Counted from the first letter of the stretch, positions 17,707 through 26,865 are shown. The stretch is DNA of 64,000 bases from Maribacter arcticus (GCF_900167935.1 NZ_FUYL01000003.1:248001-312000); one strand, 5' to 3'. The notes: generated by a model from the letters alone, not told the origin. Made by a program: numbers and translations.

Positions 17707-18582
17707 ATGACATTACTTTTAATGGCTGCTGGTAGTGGCAGTAGATATGGAAAACTTAAACAATTCGATGATTTAGGTCCAAACGGTGAATTTTTAATGG
17801 AATTCGCTATTTATGACGCCATCCAAAATAATTTCGAACAGATTGTAGTCATCACCAAAAAAGAAAATGTGTCTTTTTTGGAAGAACACCTTTCAAAAAG
17901 ACTACCTAAAACCATAAAATTAAATGTTCTTGCTCAAGAGATTACAGATTTACCTGATGGAGTTACGTTCACTGGTGAGCGTAAAAAACCATGGGGCACC
18001 GCTCATGCAGTTTGGACTGCAAGAAATGTTATCGATGGTCCGTTTGTAGTTATAAATGCTGATGATTTTTATGGTCAATCTGCCTATAAGAGAGCTGCTG
18101 ATTTCATAAAATCGGATGATAATGCATATGCACTTTTAGGGTATACTTTAAAAGATACATTATCTGAACACGGCTCTGTTTCTAGAGGTGTTTGTGAAGT
18201 TAAAGGTGAAAATTTAGTTTCCGTTCAAGAACGACTTAAATTAATAAAGAAAGAAGATAAAATTGTTGATGAGGACACAAATTTATCTTTCACAGGAGAT
18301 GAACAGGCAAGTATGAACTTTTGGGTTTGTAGACCTTCCATTTTCGATAAGATTGAATCTGAATTCAGATTGTTTTTAAATGACGATAACCGTATTGCGA
18401 ACAGTGAGCTGTATATCCCATTAATGATACAAGAGATGCTGCAGGCAAATGAGATAGAAGTAAAATGTATACCTTCTGGCGGCGATTGGTTCGGTGTTAC
18501 TTATGCAAGTGATAAAGAAAAAGCAATGAACAGCCTTAAAGAGAAATCTGACTCAGGTAAATACCCTGCCCCTATTTGGTAG
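17707..18582 (+). CDS. Sugar-phosphate nucleotidyltransferase-like protein
   Basis: A 291-residue cytoplasmic protein of the NTP-transferase (GT-A-like) superfamily. The N-terminal nucleotide-binding loop is LMAAGSGSRYGKLKQ, followed by a metal-binding acidic motif INADDFYG near residue 118 and KPWGTAHAVWTAR near residue 97. The layout matches glucose-1-phosphate nucleotidylyltransferase or MobA-like enzymes; the activated sugar is unknown. It is a single-gene unit with a -7 promoter element upstream and two strong terminators downstream, and is divergent from the GH109-like gene. Confidence 0.8.
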   Translation: MTLLLMAAGSGSRYGKLKQFDDLGPNGEFLMEFAIYDAIQNNFEQIVVITKKENVSFLEEHLSKRLPKTIKLNVLAQEITDLPDGVTFTGERKKPWGTAHAVWTARNVIDGPFVVINADDFYGQSAYKRAADFIKSDDNAYALLGYTLKDTLSEHGSVSRGVCEVKGENLVSVQERLKLIKKEDKIVDEDTNLSFTGDEQASMNFWVCRPSIFDKIESEFRLFLNDDNRIANSELYIPLMIQEMLQANEIEVKCIPSGGDWFGVTYASDKEKAMNSLKEKSDSGKYPAPIW

Positions 18583-18601
18583 ATTCTATTGAATAATAAT
18601 G

Positions 18602-18645
18602 AAAACCCCATTAAAGCGGCAGTTCTAATGGGGTTTTATTTTGCT
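18602..18645 (+). terminator. Rho-independent terminator (first of two)
   Basis: A 12-bp perfect stem, AAAACCCCATTA (18602-18613) with TAATGGGGTTTT (18626-18637), followed by a T-rich run. It lies 20 bp after the nucleotidyltransferase stop codon. Confidence 0.9.
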
Positions 18646-18663
18646 CTAAAATGGGGTAAACTA

Positions 18664-18697
18664 AAAAGAGTCCAATCTTTTGAGATTGGACTCTTTT
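18664..18697 (+). terminator. Second, very strong hairpin terminator
   Basis: A 15-bp perfect stem, AAAAGAGTCCAATCT (18664-18678) with its complement at 18683-18697, and a 4-nt loop. The A tract on one side and T tract on the other make it work in both directions. It backs up the terminator at 18602. Confidence 0.92.
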
Positions 18698-18764
18698 ACG
18701 AGAACACTATATGAAAATGAAAAAATTTTAATTCGTTTTTTATTACATAGTAAACTTACGAGGA

Positions 18765-18798
18765 AGGTTGACTATTAGAAACTAATTGATGTCAACCT
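18765..18798 (+). promoter_or_regulatory. Nested inverted repeat before the DUF7009-FdhF genes
   Basis: The outer stem AGGTTGAC (18765-18772) / GTCAACCT (18791-18798) encloses an inner stem ATTAG/CTAAT around an AAA loop. It ends 24 bp before a TATTTTTG -7 element at 18823-18830, so it spans the region where a -33 box and an operator would lie. Confidence 0.6.
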
Positions 18799-18822
18799 CT
18801 TATATTTTGTTGTGAGATGGGC

Positions 18823-18830
18823 TATTTTTG
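18823..18830 (+). promoter_or_regulatory. -7 promoter element (TATTTTTG)
   Basis: Full match to TAnnTTTG 21 nt before the ATG at 18852. No TTG at the canonical -33 spacing, which fits an activator-dependent promoter. Confidence 0.5.
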
Positions 18831-18851
18831 TTGTAAACCAAAATCATAGCT

Positions 18852-19217
18852 ATGAAAATTCGAATAAAGGGTGATTCCATTCGGTTTAGATTAACCCAAA
18901 CAGAAGTCAAAGAGCTTTCAGAAAACGGGAAGATTTATGATAGCACCAATTTTGGAAATTTAAAATTCAGTTACGGCGTTACTCTAAATAAAAATATTAA
19001 CAACCTAAGTGTACGTTTTGAAAACAATGGTATCATTTTAGAAATGCCAGATGCAACAGGAAAATCTTGGTATGCGAACGACATCATCACTTTTGACAAT
19101 GTCTTGAAAACATCTCAAGAAAACGATTTATACTTACTTTTAGAAAAAGATTTCACTTGTCTAGATAACACTATAGAAGACCAATCGGATAATTACCCAA
19201 ACCCCAAATTAGCTTAG
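18852..19217 (+). CDS. DUF7009-like protein, FdhF-associated
   Basis: A 121-residue cytoplasmic protein that begins MKIRIKGDSIRFRLTQTEV, a start I associate with the DUF7009 family. It ends with a Cys-containing acidic stretch, FTCLDNTIEDQSDNYPNP. Members commonly sit beside formate-dehydrogenase-like molybdoenzyme genes, as here (95 bp upstream of the FdhF-like gene, same strand). Its function is unknown; a role in assembly or cofactor handling for the molybdoenzyme is plausible but unproven. Confidence 0.7.
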   Translation: MKIRIKGDSIRFRLTQTEVKELSENGKIYDSTNFGNLKFSYGVTLNKNINNLSVRFENNGIILEMPDATGKSWYANDIITFDNVLKTSQENDLYLLLEKDFTCLDNTIEDQSDNYPNPKLA

Positions 19218-19312
19218 ATTTTCTGCTTAGCCAATAAAGTGTTGTTTTGTTACGAACACTTTTTAACAGAAACGAGTCTAAAGTTTACTGTTACAATTCT
19301 TAAGTTTAGTTT

Positions 19313-21610
19313 ATGGAGTCAAAAACGCAACGAAAAGTATCTTTTAGAGGGTCTGAAGATTTTCTTGAAATTGAATTAAAAGAACCTGTTACACATGCAG
19401 CAGGTTATTTAGGGGTACGCGAAGCCTTAAAACATACTTTTAAGGAAATGGGTGTGCTTCGTTCAATGCGAACATTACTGAGCATGAACCAAAAAGATGG
19501 CTTCGACTGCCCTAGTTGTGCATGGCCAGATCCAGAACATCCTTCTCCTGTGTCAGAATACTGTGAAAATGGCGCAAAAGCATTGGGTGATGAAGCAACT
19601 ACAAGTCATATTGGTGCTGATTTTTTTCAAAAAAATTCCGTTGAAGAATTATCTCAGTTAACAGATTTTCAACTGAACAAATTTGGGCGTTTGGTAGAAC
19701 CAATGGTTCTTAAACCTGGCAGCGTTCATTATGAACCTATTTCGTGGGATGAATCTTTTGAATTAATTGCATCGGAATTAAAGAAATTAAACAATCCTGA
19801 TGAGGCGATTTTCTATACCTCTGGCAGATCAAGTAATGAGGCTGCGTTTTTATATGGAATGTTCGCCCGTGCATTAGGAACCAATAATTTACCCGATTGC
19901 TCAAATATGTGCCATGAAAGTAGTGGTGTAGCGCTTGGTGAAACATTAGGTATCGGCAAAGGTTCAACTACGTTGGAAGATCTTTATGAAGCCGAAGTAA
20001 TACTTATTGCAGGTCAAAACCCGGGCACAAACCACCCTAGAATGCTTTCTGCTTTAGAAAAATGCAAACAGAATGGCGGTAGGGTTATAAGCATAAATCC
20101 ACTTGAGGAATCAGGATTAGTGAATTTTAAAAATCCTCAAAATATAAAAGGTTGGATTGGCGGTGGGGAAGACATGGCAGATATACATCTACCTGTAAAC
20201 ATCAATCAAGATATTCCATTAATAAAATTAATATTAAAGAAACTAGCAGTCTTAGATAAAGAACATAAAAATGTATTTGATCATGATTTTATTCAAAAAT
20301 ATACCAATGGTTACGATGCGCTTATTTCTGATTTAGACACCTATTCATCGGAAGAACTATTAAAGCTAACCGGAGTACCTGAAGATAAAATAGATGAAAC
20401 CGTTGCTCTTTTAGCCAACAAATCTAAAATCATTGTCTGTTGGGCCATGGGGCTTACCCAACATAAAAATGGAGTCGAAAACATTCGTGAATTCGTAAAT
20501 CTACTGCTATTAAAAGGTGCTATCGGCAAACCAAATGCCGGCACTTGTCCTGTTCGTGGGCACAGTAACGTACAAGGCGACCGAAGTGTAGGCATTCAGC
20601 ATTTCGTTGACAAAGAAATGAACGAACGTATTAAAAAATATTTAGGCTTTACCCCACCAGATCACGAAGGAGTAGATGTTGTAGGGTCAATGAAAGCTAT
20701 GTATGAAGGAAAGGCCAAAATTTTCATGTGCCTTGGCGGTAATTTTGTAATGGCTGCGTCAGATACGGAATACACCGCCAAGGGTATACAAAAATGTGAC
20801 CTTACCGTACAAATTAGTACCAAGTTGAACCGAACACATTTAATTACCGGTAAAACTGCATTGATTCTGCCAACGATAGGCAGGTCAGAAAAAGATATGA
20901 AAAACGGTATGCCCCGTCACTTCACTGTTGAAAATAGCATGGGAAGGGTGAAAAAATCTAAAGGTATTTTAAAGCCTGCTTCAGACACTATCATGAGTGA
21001 ACCAGAAATTATCGCCAATATAGGTCATGCTTTCTTTGGCGAGAACCACGCTATGAATTGGAAATCTTTAGGTGATGACTACGAACTAATTAGAACACAA
21101 ATAGACCAAGTAGCTAAAGGGTTTAATAAAACCAAAGAACGCTCAGAAGGTGCAGGGTACTACTTACCCAATAATGTACGTGATTTAGATTTTAGCATGC
21201 TACCTAATGGAAAAGCTCAGATATCTATCAACAAGTTACCACTTCACGAATTGGCAAAAGATGAATACATGTTAATGACCATACGTTCGCATGATCAATT
21301 CAACACTACTATATATGGTTTAGATGATCGCTATCGTGGCGTGTACAATGCACGAAGAGTTATTTTCATGAATAGTAATGATATGAAAGCCGTAGGTCTC
21401 AAAAAATTAGACATCGTTGATATTACCAGTACGTATGATACCACCGTAAGAGTTGCCCATAATTTCAAAGTAGTACCTTATAATATACCATCGGGCAATT
21501 TGGCTTCTTACTTTCCTGAAACAAACGTTTTGGTACCCTATAATCACTTTGCAGATCGCAGTAAAACTCCAATAAGTAAATCAATAAAGGTGAGATTGGT
21601 AAAGAAATAG
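19313..21610 (+). CDS. FdhF/YdeP-family molybdopterin oxidoreductase
   Basis: A 765-residue cytoplasmic molybdopterin enzyme of the FdhF/YdeP branch. The N-terminal Cys cluster FDCPSCAWPDPEH followed by SEYCENGAKA probably holds an Fe-S centre. The molybdopterin core includes LPDCSNMCHESSGVALGE near residue 200, GQNPGTNHPRML and AGTCPVRGHSNVQGDRS. The C-terminal part binds the second pterin (LMTIRSHDQFNTTIYGLDDR). No in-frame TGA/selenocysteine is present, so it is not a classical selenoprotein formate dehydrogenase H. The physiological substrate of the branch is uncertain. Maturation genes such as fdhD and moa are not in the window. Confidence 0.87.
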   Translation: MESKTQRKVSFRGSEDFLEIELKEPVTHAAGYLGVREALKHTFKEMGVLRSMRTLLSMNQKDGFDCPSCAWPDPEHPSPVSEYCENGAKALGDEATTSHIGADFFQKNSVEELSQLTDFQLNKFGRLVEPMVLKPGSVHYEPISWDESFELIASELKKLNNPDEAIFYTSGRSSNEAAFLYGMFARALGTNNLPDCSNMCHESSGVALGETLGIGKGSTTLEDLYEAEVILIAGQNPGTNHPRMLSALEKCKQNGGRVISINPLEESGLVNFKNPQNIKGWIGGGEDMADIHLPVNINQDIPLIKLILKKLAVLDKEHKNVFDHDFIQKYTNGYDALISDLDTYSSEELLKLTGVPEDKIDETVALLANKSKIIVCWAMGLTQHKNGVENIREFVNLLLLKGAIGKPNAGTCPVRGHSNVQGDRSVGIQHFVDKEMNERIKKYLGFTPPDHEGVDVVGSMKAMYEGKAKIFMCLGGNFVMAASDTEYTAKGIQKCDLTVQISTKLNRTHLITGKTALILPTIGRSEKDMKNGMPRHFTVENSMGRVKKSKGILKPASDTIMSEPEIIANIGHAFFGENHAMNWKSLGDDYELIRTQIDQVAKGFNKTKERSEGAGYYLPNNVRDLDFSMLPNGKAQISINKLPLHELAKDEYMLMTIRSHDQFNTTIYGLDDRYRGVYNARRVIFMNSNDMKAVGLKKLDIVDITSTYDTTVRVAHNFKVVPYNIPSGNLASYFPETNVLVPYNHFADRSKTPISKSIKVRLVKK

Positions 21611-21670
21611 TAGTCTATAATACTTTATTTTCGGTTGTTACGTACATACTTATTTTAAACCATAAAGCAT

Positions 21671-21694
21671 AAAAAAGCCAATGTTTCCATCGGC
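21671..21694 (-). terminator. Rho-independent terminator of the acyl-CoA dehydrogenase gene
   Basis: On the minus strand AGCC-G-ATG pairs with CAT-T-GGCT across a GAAA loop (one mismatch) and is followed by TTTTTT. It lies about 100 bp past the minus-strand stop codon at 21795. Confidence 0.7.
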
Positions 21695-21794
21695 TAAGTT
21701 ATATCATAAACATGCACACATCTTATTTCGTGCTACTCAAAGATAGATTGAGATTTATCAATGCATGTTATGGCTATTAAAGTAAAATGTTATT

Positions 21795-22973
21795 TTATTG
21801 AAAAGCTGGCATACCTGTAATATCAGCACCGGTAATCAACAAATGTATATCATGAGTACCCTCATAAGTAATCACACTTTCTAGATTCATCATGTGTCTC
21901 ATAATACTATACTCACCAGTAATACCCATACCGCCTAAAACCTGTCTTGCTTCACGCGCTATATTTATGGCCATTTCAACATTGTTCCTTTTTGCCATTG
22001 AAATCTGTGCAGTTGTTGCTTTCCCCTCGTTCTTTAGTTGCCCCAAACGAAAAGCTAATAATTGAGCCTTGGTAATTTCAGTAATCATTTCGGCTAATTT
22101 CTTTTGTTGTAATTGTGTTGCAGCAATTGGCTTCCCAAATTGAATTCTCTCTTTTGCATATCTCAATGCAGTATCATAACAATCCATTGCCGCCCCAATA
22201 GCACCCCATGCAATTCCAAATCTAGCAGAATCCAAGCATCCTAAAGGTGCTCCTAAGCCTGATTTATTAGGTAATAAATTCTCTTTAGGAACTTTTACAT
22301 TATCGAAAATCAATTCACCTGTTGCCGAAGCTCTTAATGACCATTTATTATGTGTTTCTGGTGTTGTAAAACCTTCCATCCCACGCTCTACAATTAGACC
22401 GTGTATACGACCTTCTTCATTCTTTGCCCATACCACTGCTATATCACAGAATGGTGAATTTGAAATCCACAATTTGGCTCCATTCAAAAGATAATGATCA
22501 CCCATATCTTTATATTTGGTTTCCATGCCGCTTGGGTTAGAACCATGGTTTGGCTCCGTTAATCCGAAAGACCCCATCCATTCCCCTGTTGCTAATTTTG
22601 GTAAATACTTTTTACGTTGTTCTTCAGTGCCGTAAGTAAATATAGGATACATCACCAAAGAAGATTGCACCGATGCTGTTGACCGTACTCCACTATCTCC
22701 CCTCTCAATTTCTTGCATGATGAGGCCGTAACTAATTTGATCTAAACCAGCACCACCGTACTCTTCAGGAATATATGGTCCGAAGGCACCAATTTCTGCA
22801 AGACCACCAATAATCTGTTTTGGAAATTCTGCTTTTTGTGCATATTCCTCAATTATAGGTGACACATCTCTTTTTACCCATTGGCGCGCTGCATCACGTA
22901 CCAATAAATGTTCTTCTGAAAATAAATCATCTAAATTATAATAGTCTGGTGCTTCAAATAAATCAGGTCTCAT
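21795..22973 (-). CDS. gcdH: Glutaryl-CoA dehydrogenase (acyl-CoA dehydrogenase family)
   Basis: A 392-residue cytoplasmic flavoenzyme expected to oxidise and decarboxylate glutaryl-CoA to crotonyl-CoA in lysine and tryptophan breakdown. Motifs match the GCDH branch: STASVQSSLVMYPIFTYG, FGLTEPNHGSNPSGMET, WISNSPFCDIAVVWAK and YAKERIQFGKPIAATQLQQ. The catalytic base Glu lies in TYEGTHDIHLLITG (about Glu371). Other acyl-CoA dehydrogenases have similar motifs, but the SVQSSLVM segment and the placement of the glutamate favour GCDH. It precedes trmN6 on the minus strand's downstream side (55-bp gap), so the two may be co-transcribed. Confidence 0.85.
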   Translation of the reverse strand: MRPDLFEAPDYYNLDDLFSEEHLLVRDAARQWVKRDVSPIIEEYAQKAEFPKQIIGGLAEIGAFGPYIPEEYGGAGLDQISYGLIMQEIERGDSGVRSTASVQSSLVMYPIFTYGTEEQRKKYLPKLATGEWMGSFGLTEPNHGSNPSGMETKYKDMGDHYLLNGAKLWISNSPFCDIAVVWAKNEEGRIHGLIVERGMEGFTTPETHNKWSLRASATGELIFDNVKVPKENLLPNKSGLGAPLGCLDSARFGIAWGAIGAAMDCYDTALRYAKERIQFGKPIAATQLQQKKLAEMITEITKAQLLAFRLGQLKNEGKATTAQISMAKRNNVEMAINIAREARQVLGGMGITGEYSIMRHMMNLESVITYEGTHDIHLLITGADITGMPAFQ

Positions 22974-23028
22974 AACATTGCTTTTATCAAAGATAATTAA
23001 AGAAATATAACATTATGCAACCCTATAG

Positions 23029-23739
23029 TTACATTTTTAAATAAAAATCTTTTGTTAGTTTAATGTAATCCATTGTATACACATGTCTCTCTTTTTCAAT
23101 GGTTAAATCTAATACCTCGTATGCTTTTTCTAGCTTAGTAAACTCTAACAACACCCTTTTTACTTCTGCAGCAGGGTTACCTTTTACATGCAAACAACGA
23201 CTGGGAAATAAATCAAAGGTTGCAGCCATTCGTATAAAATCATCTTTTTCCTTAAAAGGTATTATAGTACTAAAGATTCCATTTTCAGAAATTAGTACTG
23301 AAACCGCTTCTAGTAGTTCATTGAAAGGGAGAAATTCATTTTGTCTAGCCTGATCTCTTTGTAAATCACCTGAAGTAACGCTTTCAGTATAAAAAGGAGG
23401 GTTACACACAATTACATCATATAAATCTTCAATTTCTTCAATAAACTCATCTAAACCAGCATGATAACAATAAAGTCTATCACCCCATAAAGAATTTTCA
23501 AAATTCTCTACACATTGCTCATACGCATTCGAATCTATTTCAATAGCATCTATGACTTCAGCGTTGCTTCTTTGTGCGAGCATTAAAGCAATAACGCCAG
23601 TGCCTACGCCAATATCCAATATAGATTCAGCATTTTTGATATCAGCCCAAGCGCCAAGTAAAACACCATCCGTACCAATTTTCATAGCACAACGATCTTG
23701 GTTGATTTCAAATTGTTTAAATCGAAATAGCTCGCTCAT
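23029..23739 (-). CDS. trmN6: tRNA1(Val) (adenine(37)-N6)-methyltransferase
   Basis: A 236-residue SAM-dependent N6-adenine methyltransferase expected to modify A37 of tRNA-Val. The SAM motif is ILDIGVGTGVIALMLAQR (about residues 40-57) and the catalytic NPPF occurs in VIVCNPPFYTES (about 115-126). The start MSELFRFKQFEINQDRCAMKIGTDGVLLG contains the family FRFKQF and GTDGVLLG features. The position and length are typical of YfiC homologues in Bacteroidota. Identity is well supported; the exact tRNA target rests on family knowledge. Confidence 0.9.
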   Translation of the reverse strand: MSELFRFKQFEINQDRCAMKIGTDGVLLGAWADIKNAESILDIGVGTGVIALMLAQRSNAEVIDAIEIDSNAYEQCVENFENSLWGDRLYCYHAGLDEFIEEIEDLYDVIVCNPPFYTESVTSGDLQRDQARQNEFLPFNELLEAVSVLISENGIFSTIIPFKEKDDFIRMAATFDLFPSRCLHVKGNPAAEVKRVLLEFTKLEKAYEVLDLTIEKERHVYTMDYIKLTKDFYLKM

Positions 23740-23778
23740 TAGAGAATCCCTTTAAAAATGGCCGATAATATCCTATCA

Positions 23779-24492
23779 CTACTCATTCAAATCTTTCAAA
23801 ATTCTACTCTTTGCATCGTTTAAATAACTTCTACCAATAGTATATCGTATTCCGCCTATTTCAACGCTATTACCCTCAACTACACTAACCTTATCGACAG
23901 CAATCGTGTAAGACCTATGAATACGTATAAAATTATCGCCAGGCAATTCATCAGTAAAACTGCTTAAGGTTTTATGAATAATGTACTTTGCCGTGGGAGT
24001 TATAATTCTGATATAATCTTTAAGACTTTCTATCACCATTATTTCATCTAGAAATATTTTCTGTAATTTCTTCTTATCGACCTTAACAAAAATTGAAGGC
24101 TTTTCGTCTTTACCATTAACAATCTTATTCACCCCTTGTTTAAGACCTATAACTCTATCTACAGATTTAAAAAATCTTGGTAAGGATATTGGCTTTACTA
24201 GATAATCTATTGCTTCGAGCTCAAAACTTTTTAAGGCATGTTCTTCATGTGCCGTTGTCATAATCACAAAAGGTTTTTGATGAAGTGTGCTCAAAAATTC
24301 TAACCCATTTAGGTAAGGCATATTAATATCTAAAAACATAATATCAACAGGGTTGTCCCTTAAAAAAGTAGAGGCATCCATGGCATTAGAAAATGTTCCT
24401 TCTAATTGCAACTCTTTTACCTTAAGAATATAGTTTTTAATTACATTAACCGCCAATGGTTCATCATCTACAACAATCACTTTCAAAATCAT
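23779..24492 (-). CDS. LytTR-type response regulator
   Basis: A 237-residue DNA-binding response regulator. The receiver domain (about 1-120) has the acidic pair VVDDEP, the phospho-acceptor Asp in MFLDINMPYLNG (about Asp55) and the Lys in YLVKPIS. The LytTR DNA-binding domain follows (about 135-237; FLDEIMVIESLKDYIRI, RIHRSYTIAVDKV). Its start overlaps the stop of the histidine kinase gene by 4 bp (ATGA), so the pair is co-translated. LytTR regulators bind paired direct repeats. The regulated genes are unknown. Confidence 0.93.
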   Translation of the reverse strand: MILKVIVVDDEPLAVNVIKNYILKVKELQLEGTFSNAMDASTFLRDNPVDIMFLDINMPYLNGLEFLSTLHQKPFVIMTTAHEEHALKSFELEAIDYLVKPISLPRFFKSVDRVIGLKQGVNKIVNGKDEKPSIFVKVDKKKLQKIFLDEIMVIESLKDYIRIITPTAKYIIHKTLSSFTDELPGDNFIRIHRSYTIAVDKVSVVEGNSVEIGGIRYTIGRSYLNDAKSRILKDLNE

Positions 24493-25574
24493 ATTACCTT
24501 AAGCTTTAAAATAACATTAAACATTTTATTCTCATCGAAAATAGATAGCTCATAATCGCTTTTAGCATACCCAAGTTCTAAACGCTTTTTTACATTAGAA
24601 AGACCAATACCACCTGACTTTACCGGATACTGAAATTTCTTATGGGGATTAGGTATTGTATTTGACACCTTAAAAATCATAAAACCTTCAATGACTTGCA
24701 AATCGATATCAATTTTCATTTCACCGATATTCTTACTTGCACCATGTTTAAAACAGTTCTCCACCAAAGGAATTAATAACATAGGAGCAATTTTACAATT
24801 GTCAAGATCTCCTGAAATATTCATTTCTATCTTAAGACTATCGTCAAATCTAATACGCTCCAAATCTATGTAATTCTTAATACAATTAATCTCACTGGTT
24901 AAATCTTGTCTTTGTTTCTTTGTTGCGTACAACAAATACCGCATTAGTTCAGATAATTTAAGAATAACCTCAGGTGCTTGATCCGACTTCTCTAGGGTTA
25001 AAGAGTATATATTATTGAGTGTATTAAAGAAAAAATGTGGAGATACTTGAGACCTTAAAAAACGTAACTCAGTTTTCAATTGCCGCTTTTCTAAATCGTG
25101 AAGCTTACTACTTTCACGTAACCAATCTATAGTTAGCTTTATAGCCGTAAAAAAGGAAATAACATATACCTCGCCAATCATGGTCTGAATAGCATAACCG
25201 ATGGTAAGCGTATTTACAGCCTCGGGCGCCTCGGGCATTACATCTGTGCTAACCAAGTAATACGTTAAATTGTATTTAAACAAAAGCATAATGAACAATG
25301 CCAAAAGAATATAGGCGGTATATTGAACATACTTTTTTGTGTAAATAAATTTTGGCATTAAATAATACGCATTTAAATAAGCCAAAAACATATGAATAGG
25401 AAAACCTATTAAATTAGTTCTGAAGGAAAGTAAAAAATCATCGTGAATAAAACTCCACCGAAAAGTGTTGAACACAAAATAAATCGACCAAAATAAAACA
25501 TGGTGCAATGGTTTAATATCATTGTCACCAAAAAATTTAGGCCTCCGTAAAAAATTTAATATCTTATGATGCAT
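24489..25574 (-). CDS. LytS-type sensor histidine kinase
   Basis: A 361-residue membrane sensor kinase of the His_kinase (PF06580) type. The N-terminal half has about four hydrophobic membrane segments (residues 20-150) with no large extracytoplasmic domain. A short coiled stretch follows, then the phospho-acceptor His in RSQVSPHFFFNTLNNIYSL (about His185) and the ATP-binding N box LVENCFKHGAS with the GGIGLSNVKKRLEL segment. It is the first gene of the pair with the LytTR regulator. The stimulus is unknown. The 366 bp upstream hold its promoter. Confidence 0.92.
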   Translation of the reverse strand: MHHKILNFLRRPKFFGDNDIKPLHHVLFWSIYFVFNTFRWSFIHDDFLLSFRTNLIGFPIHMFLAYLNAYYLMPKFIYTKKYVQYTAYILLALFIMLLFKYNLTYYLVSTDVMPEAPEAVNTLTIGYAIQTMIGEVYVISFFTAIKLTIDWLRESSKLHDLEKRQLKTELRFLRSQVSPHFFFNTLNNIYSLTLEKSDQAPEVILKLSELMRYLLYATKKQRQDLTSEINCIKNYIDLERIRFDDSLKIEMNISGDLDNCKIAPMLLIPLVENCFKHGASKNIGEMKIDIDLQVIEGFMIFKVSNTIPNPHKKFQYPVKSGGIGLSNVKKRLELGYAKSDYELSIFDENKMFNVILKLKVI

Positions 25575-25940
25575 AGATAAAAGTCATTCCTTTTTATATC
25601 CATAATTGACGTTGGACATCAATCTGATGTTGTTAAGCTAAATTTATTCCCACACTCGCTAACTTTAAAAATATTCAAGGGAAATTATGAAATGTAATAA
25701 ATTGCTATTTGTTGCTAAAAGTAATTAAAAACCACAATAGGCTTAAATTCAATTTAAAAATGGAACAAATTGCAAGTCTACAATTTTAACTTTAATGAAT
25801 TTAGGATTACAATAATTTTCCACGAATTCAGCCAAATAAATTAAAATTGTATCGAACCAAAAGTGAAATTTATTTTCACGCATATCTCGAAAGTTTTATT
25901 TAGTATCTAAAAAAAATCAACATAACCAACCAATTGAGGC
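25575..25940. other. Intergenic region between kinase gene and pseudogene
   Basis: No gene is visible. A short dyad, ACATCA-atc-TGATGT, at about 25617-25631 lies in the kinase promoter region. TTATATCCATAATTGA at 25594-25609 recurs exactly at 26850-26865. The remainder is AT-rich spacer. Confidence 0.5.
25594..25609 (+). repeat. 16-bp direct repeat, left copy
   Basis: TTATATCCATAATTGA, identical and in the same orientation to 26850-26865. The two copies bracket the chimeric pseudogene. Confidence 0.8.
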
Positions 25941-26845
25941 ATGGCAATTTTTGAATACAACTCGATAAAGACAAAAAAGACCGTGGCAATTGTATTGTTT
26001 CTTTTGTATATAGGGAGCATCTCTCTATTGGCCCAAAATACACCTCAAACCTTTGTTGCTCAAAAGACTAACGAAACTTTAATTATTGACGGAAAAATGG
26101 ATGAATCTTCTTGGAATAAAGCTAAGTGGACGAATAATTTTATAGATATTGAAGGTAGTAAAAAGCCTATCTATACCACTAAAATAAAAATGATTTGGGA
26201 TGAAAGCTACCTATACTTTTTTGCTGAATTGAAAGAACCACATGTCTGGGCTACATTAAAACAAAAGGATACTATTATTTTTTACAATAATGATTTTGAC
26301 GCAAACGGAAATAGCGATATCGTATTGGGTTTATATAATAAAGAGAAGCATTACCCATAGCGGGGCTTCTCATGCTCATCTTAGCAAATACCAGATTTAA
26401 AGAAAAAAATTGAAAAATATGATGCTTTCGCCTTCATGGAAATAGAAGATGTCTACGGAGAAGAAAAGCTAAACCATTCGCTTCATTACCGCACAGATAC
26501 ATTTGCTTCTGTTTATATGGAAAATATGGGTGACGGTACTTTTAAAGTAAAAGATTTACCCAATATAGCACAACTATCGAAACTTAACGATATGCTTATA
26601 AGGGATTTTAACGACGATGGTGCGCTTGATGTTTTGGCAATTGGAAATCTATATGTTTCAGAAATAGAAACACCTAGAAACGACGCAGGAACAGGTGTTC
26701 TTCTCTTAGTTGATGGTAAGCGTTACTTTACAGCAAAACGAGGTTCTAAAATAGGGTTTTATGCCGCCAAAGATGTCAAAAAGATTATGTAATGGTAGTG
26801 AATAATGATGATGAACTTCAGTTTTTCGAAATACAGAAGTACTAA
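25941..26845 (+). pseudogene. Chimeric pseudogene: CBM9-like N-terminus joined to VCBS/FG-GAP C-terminus
   Basis: The first part encodes a membrane/signal segment and a family-9 carbohydrate-binding-like start (TLIIDGKMDESSWNKAKWTN, DESYLYFFAELKEPHVWA, FYNNDF). At about 26290-26302 it switches to the C-terminal part of a VCBS/FG-GAP repeat protein (DFDANGNSDIVLGLYN, later MLIRDFNDDGALDVLAIGN). The frame is then broken by TAG at 26358-26360 and TAG at 26382-26384, yet homologous coding continues in the same frame. The run of five A at 26778-26782 appears to have lost one base: the reading shifts there and ends with DELQFFEIQKY and TAA at 26843-26845. Two unrelated genes seem to have been fused by deletion and then decayed. 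Calls of family are from motifs only. Confidence 0.85.
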
Positions 26846-26849
26846 TTTA

Positions 26850-26865
26850 TTATATCCATAATTGA
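26850..26865 (+). repeat. 16-bp direct repeat, right copy
   Basis: TTATATCCATAATTGA, immediately downstream of the pseudogene stop codon and overlapping the intergenic edge of the sulfatase gene; same as 25594-25609. Confidence 0.8.

Noticed and set aside
19313-21610. Selenocysteine formate dehydrogenase
   Set aside because: No in-frame TGA is present in the molybdenum-ligand region; it belongs to the FdhF/YdeP branch.
26291-26845. A real small VCBS gene starting at 26436
   Set aside because: The same frame upstream carries the preceding conserved sequence of the family interrupted by stop codons, so it is part of a pseudogene.
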